A DNA stretch of 7,135 nt from Allobutyricicoccus pentlandensis (GTDB lineage: Bacteria > Bacillota > Clostridia > Oscillospirales > QAMX01): positions 1 to 7,135 of the forward strand of contig CAJFPH010000046.1 of NCBI GenBank assembly GCA_904398645.1, given 5' to 3'. The notes below the pieces were generated by a model. That model saw nothing but the letters and a program-made list of their open reading frames with translations, was not told where the DNA came from and ran no database searches. A program made the position numbers and the translations under genes. Within the stretch, counting starts at the first letter, position 1. The number at the start of each line of letters is the position of its first letter. This document shows positions 6,121-7,135 of this stretch, in pieces.

Positions 6121-7020
6121 TCATGAGATAAAACCGGCGTCCAAAAGAGCCTGCTTCATTTCGGCCTCGATCTCCTCCGACATTGGGAGCACCGGCTTTC
6201 TGGGGAAACCGCCTTTCAGGCCCATCAAATTCATGCAGCACTTGACGCCCGCCACACTGCCGCGCGCACCGGTTTTCTTAATAACATTCTGCAAAACCTC
6301 ATAATACGCCCAAGCCTTTTCACGGCCTTCCTCACGGTACAAGCGCACAACCTCCGCACACTGTTCCGGGAAATAATTGCTCGCAGAAACAACGCCGCCT
6401 TTTCCACCGCGATCCATGCATGTAAAAACCGTACTCATAGATCCGGACATCACTTCAAAGTCGTCGCGCCCTCCGGCGGCATCCATATAAGCGTTCATCA
6501 TATTTTTCGAGGTATCCTTAATGCCGTGAATATTCGGATGATCCGCCAGCACGCGGACTACATCCGCAGAAATCGTCACATCGTTGGCAAAGGCCGGTGC
6601 GCAATACAGCAGGATTGGAATACGGCTAAAATCTGCAATCTCCGTATAATATGCAATCAGCGCCTGGTCCGTCATGAGGCTTTTGAAATAGTGCGGCGTC
6701 AAAACGGATAAATAGTCAACCGGCAGCGCCGCAGATTGTACACGATCGATAAATTTCAGCGTCTGATAAAGGGACTCACGCCCAACACCTGCTATGAAGC
6801 ACTTTTGTGGATCAGCGTAGGACGACGCCGCACGAATCACCTCAAAAGACTCATCATCCGATAACATACGGAATTCGCCATTGCTACCCAGGCACATAAA
6901 CCCACTTACATGGGTCTGATTCCAGATATCATAGTTATACTTCAGCATAGCAAAGCTGATCTCTCCATTTTCATCAAACGGCGTAACGGTTGGTATTACA
7001 ATACCGCTTAAATTGCGCAT
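6121..7020 (-). CDS. dihydrodipicolinate synthase/N-acetylneuraminate lyase family aldolase
   Basis: This 299-residue class I aldolase of the DapA/NanA TIM-barrel family, typical in length, is first in the operon. It would cleave or form a 2-keto acid through a pyruvate Schiff base. Seen: GIVIPTVTPF near the start, GSNGEF at 45-50 where DapA has GTTGEF, catalytic Tyr139 in LLYCAP, and Schiff-base Lys168 in GIKDTS. After the Tyr, the sequence YCAPAFAND lacks the Arg of the DapA YNVPSRT motif that binds the aspartate-semialdehyde carboxylate, so true DapA activity is unlikely. The pattern is nearer to 4-hydroxy-2-oxoglutarate or 2-keto-3-deoxy sugar acid aldolases. The ATG at 7020 has AAGGAG 8 bases upstream; an earlier ATG at 7041 lacks one. 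The pathway is inferred from the neighbouring lactonase-like and SDR genes. Confidence 0.92.
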   Translation of the reverse strand: MRNLSGIVIPTVTPFDENGEISFAMLKYNYDIWNQTHVSGFMCLGSNGEFRMLSDDESFEVIRAASSYADPQKCFIAGVGRESLYQTLKFIDRVQSAALPVDYLSVLTPHYFKSLMTDQALIAYYTEIADFSRIPILLYCAPAFANDVTISADVVRVLADHPNIHGIKDTSKNMMNAYMDAAGGRDDFEVMSGSMSTVFTCMDRGGKGGVVSASNYFPEQCAEVVRLYREEGREKAWAYYEVLQNVIKKTGARGSVAGVKCCMNLMGLKGGFPRKPVLPMSEEIEAEMKQALLDAGFIS

Positions 7021-7028
7021 GACTCTCG

Positions 7029-7034
7029 CTCCTT
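7029..7034 (-). promoter_or_regulatory. ribosome binding site of the aldolase gene, deciding its start
   Basis: AAGGAG on the - strand lies 8 bases before ATG 7020. The in-frame ATG at 7041 would put this site inside the gene, and the seven extra residues (MLEGARV) look unlike the family's N-terminus. Confidence 0.85.
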
Positions 7035-7056
7035 CCAGCATCTGTATTTCTCGCTG

Positions 7057-7079
7057 TCAACCTGTACATATATGGTTCA
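7057..7079. promoter_or_regulatory. candidate operator dyad at the catabolic promoter
   Basis: TCAACC (7057-7062) and GGTTCA (7074-7079) form an inverted repeat with one mismatch pair in six and an 11-base spacer. Within it lies the 8-base palindrome CATATATG (7067-7074). The element starts at the last base of the -10 box and covers the expected transcription start, a classical repressor position. The GntR/UTRA protein in this operon is the obvious candidate binder. Short palindromes in AT-rich DNA arise by chance, so this is tentative. Confidence 0.4.
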
Positions 7080-7107
7080 TTTTATCACACGCTTTTTTGT
7101 TTGTAAA
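7079..7107 (-). promoter_or_regulatory. sigma-A type promoter of the five-gene catabolic operon
   Basis: On the - strand, TTTACA (7107-7102, 5 of 6 to consensus) is separated by exactly 17 bases from TAAAAT (7084-7079, 5 of 6). Transcription should start near 7071-7073, leaving a leader of about 50 bases before ATG 7020. The five genes downstream are closely spaced, with gaps of 44, 17, 18 and 56 bases and no terminator between them, so one transcript to 2742 is expected. Confidence 0.75.
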
Positions 7108-7135
7108 CGACTATCTGTATCGAATGCAAAAAATA

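Noticed and set aside
5588..6304. A 238-codon open frame on the + strand antisense to the GntR and aldolase genes.
   Set aside because: It runs across the boundary of two well-supported - strand genes and its translation shows no recognisable motif.
6121..7020. Assignment of the aldolase as DapA (lysine biosynthesis) or NanA (sialic acid lyase).
   Set aside because: The DapA Arg after YNVPS is missing, and no sialic acid genes (ManNAc kinase, epimerase, transporter) accompany it. A family-level call is all that is supported.
7055..7060. A perfect TTGACA on the - strand near the aldolase gene, considered as a -35 box.
   Set aside because: Nothing like TATAAT lies 16-18 bases downstream; that interval runs into the aldolase ribosome binding site. 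The TTTACA/TAAAAT pair upstream is much better.

Overview
The window looks like part of a Bacillota (probably Clostridia) chromosome. The grounds are strong AAGGAGG-type ribosome binding sites before most genes, a sigma-A type promoter, short intergenic gaps, moderate GC (60-base blocks I counted range from about 33% to 68%), and the gene families themselves. I cannot name a genus. No RNA gene, CRISPR array, insertion sequence or phage gene is visible.

There are two convergent transcription units. The left unit (153-2717, + strand) is a three-gene ABC-2 type exporter of the COG4586/COG4587/COG3694 kind. It has one ATPase with every nucleotide-binding motif intact and two different polytopic permeases of one superfamily. 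The first two genes overlap by ATGA, and the third has its ribosome binding site inside the end of the second. The substrate cannot be read from the sequence.

The right unit (7107 down to 2776, - strand) is a compact five-gene operon. In transcription order it encodes a DapA/NanA-superfamily pyruvate-dependent aldolase, a GntR/UTRA repressor, a UlaG-like metallo-beta-lactamase-fold hydrolase and two tandem paralogous short-chain dehydrogenases (SDRs). A good sigma-A promoter (TTTACA-17 bp-TAAAAT) lies just upstream of the aldolase, with an imperfect dyad over the expected transcription start. A strong GC hairpin at 2742-2775 closes both units and acts as a shared bidirectional terminator.

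Aldolase + lactonase-like hydrolase + two SDRs + a ligand-sensing repressor suggests oxidation of a sugar, polyol or sugar acid. An SDR would oxidise the substrate to a lactone or keto-acid, the MBL protein would hydrolyse a lactone, and the aldolase would split a 2-keto-3-deoxy acid to pyruvate and an aldehyde. This is inference. No dehydratase, kinase or importer is in the operon, so the pathway is incomplete here or differs from the known ones.

The oddest details are in the SDR pair. The two proteins are about 63% identical by hand count over 280 ungapped positions. The promoter-distal copy has Asp where the family's catalytic Asn belongs, while the proximal copy keeps Asn but has an Asp inside the normally hydrophobic strand before NNAG. 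Both carry C-terminal extensions past the usual SDR end.
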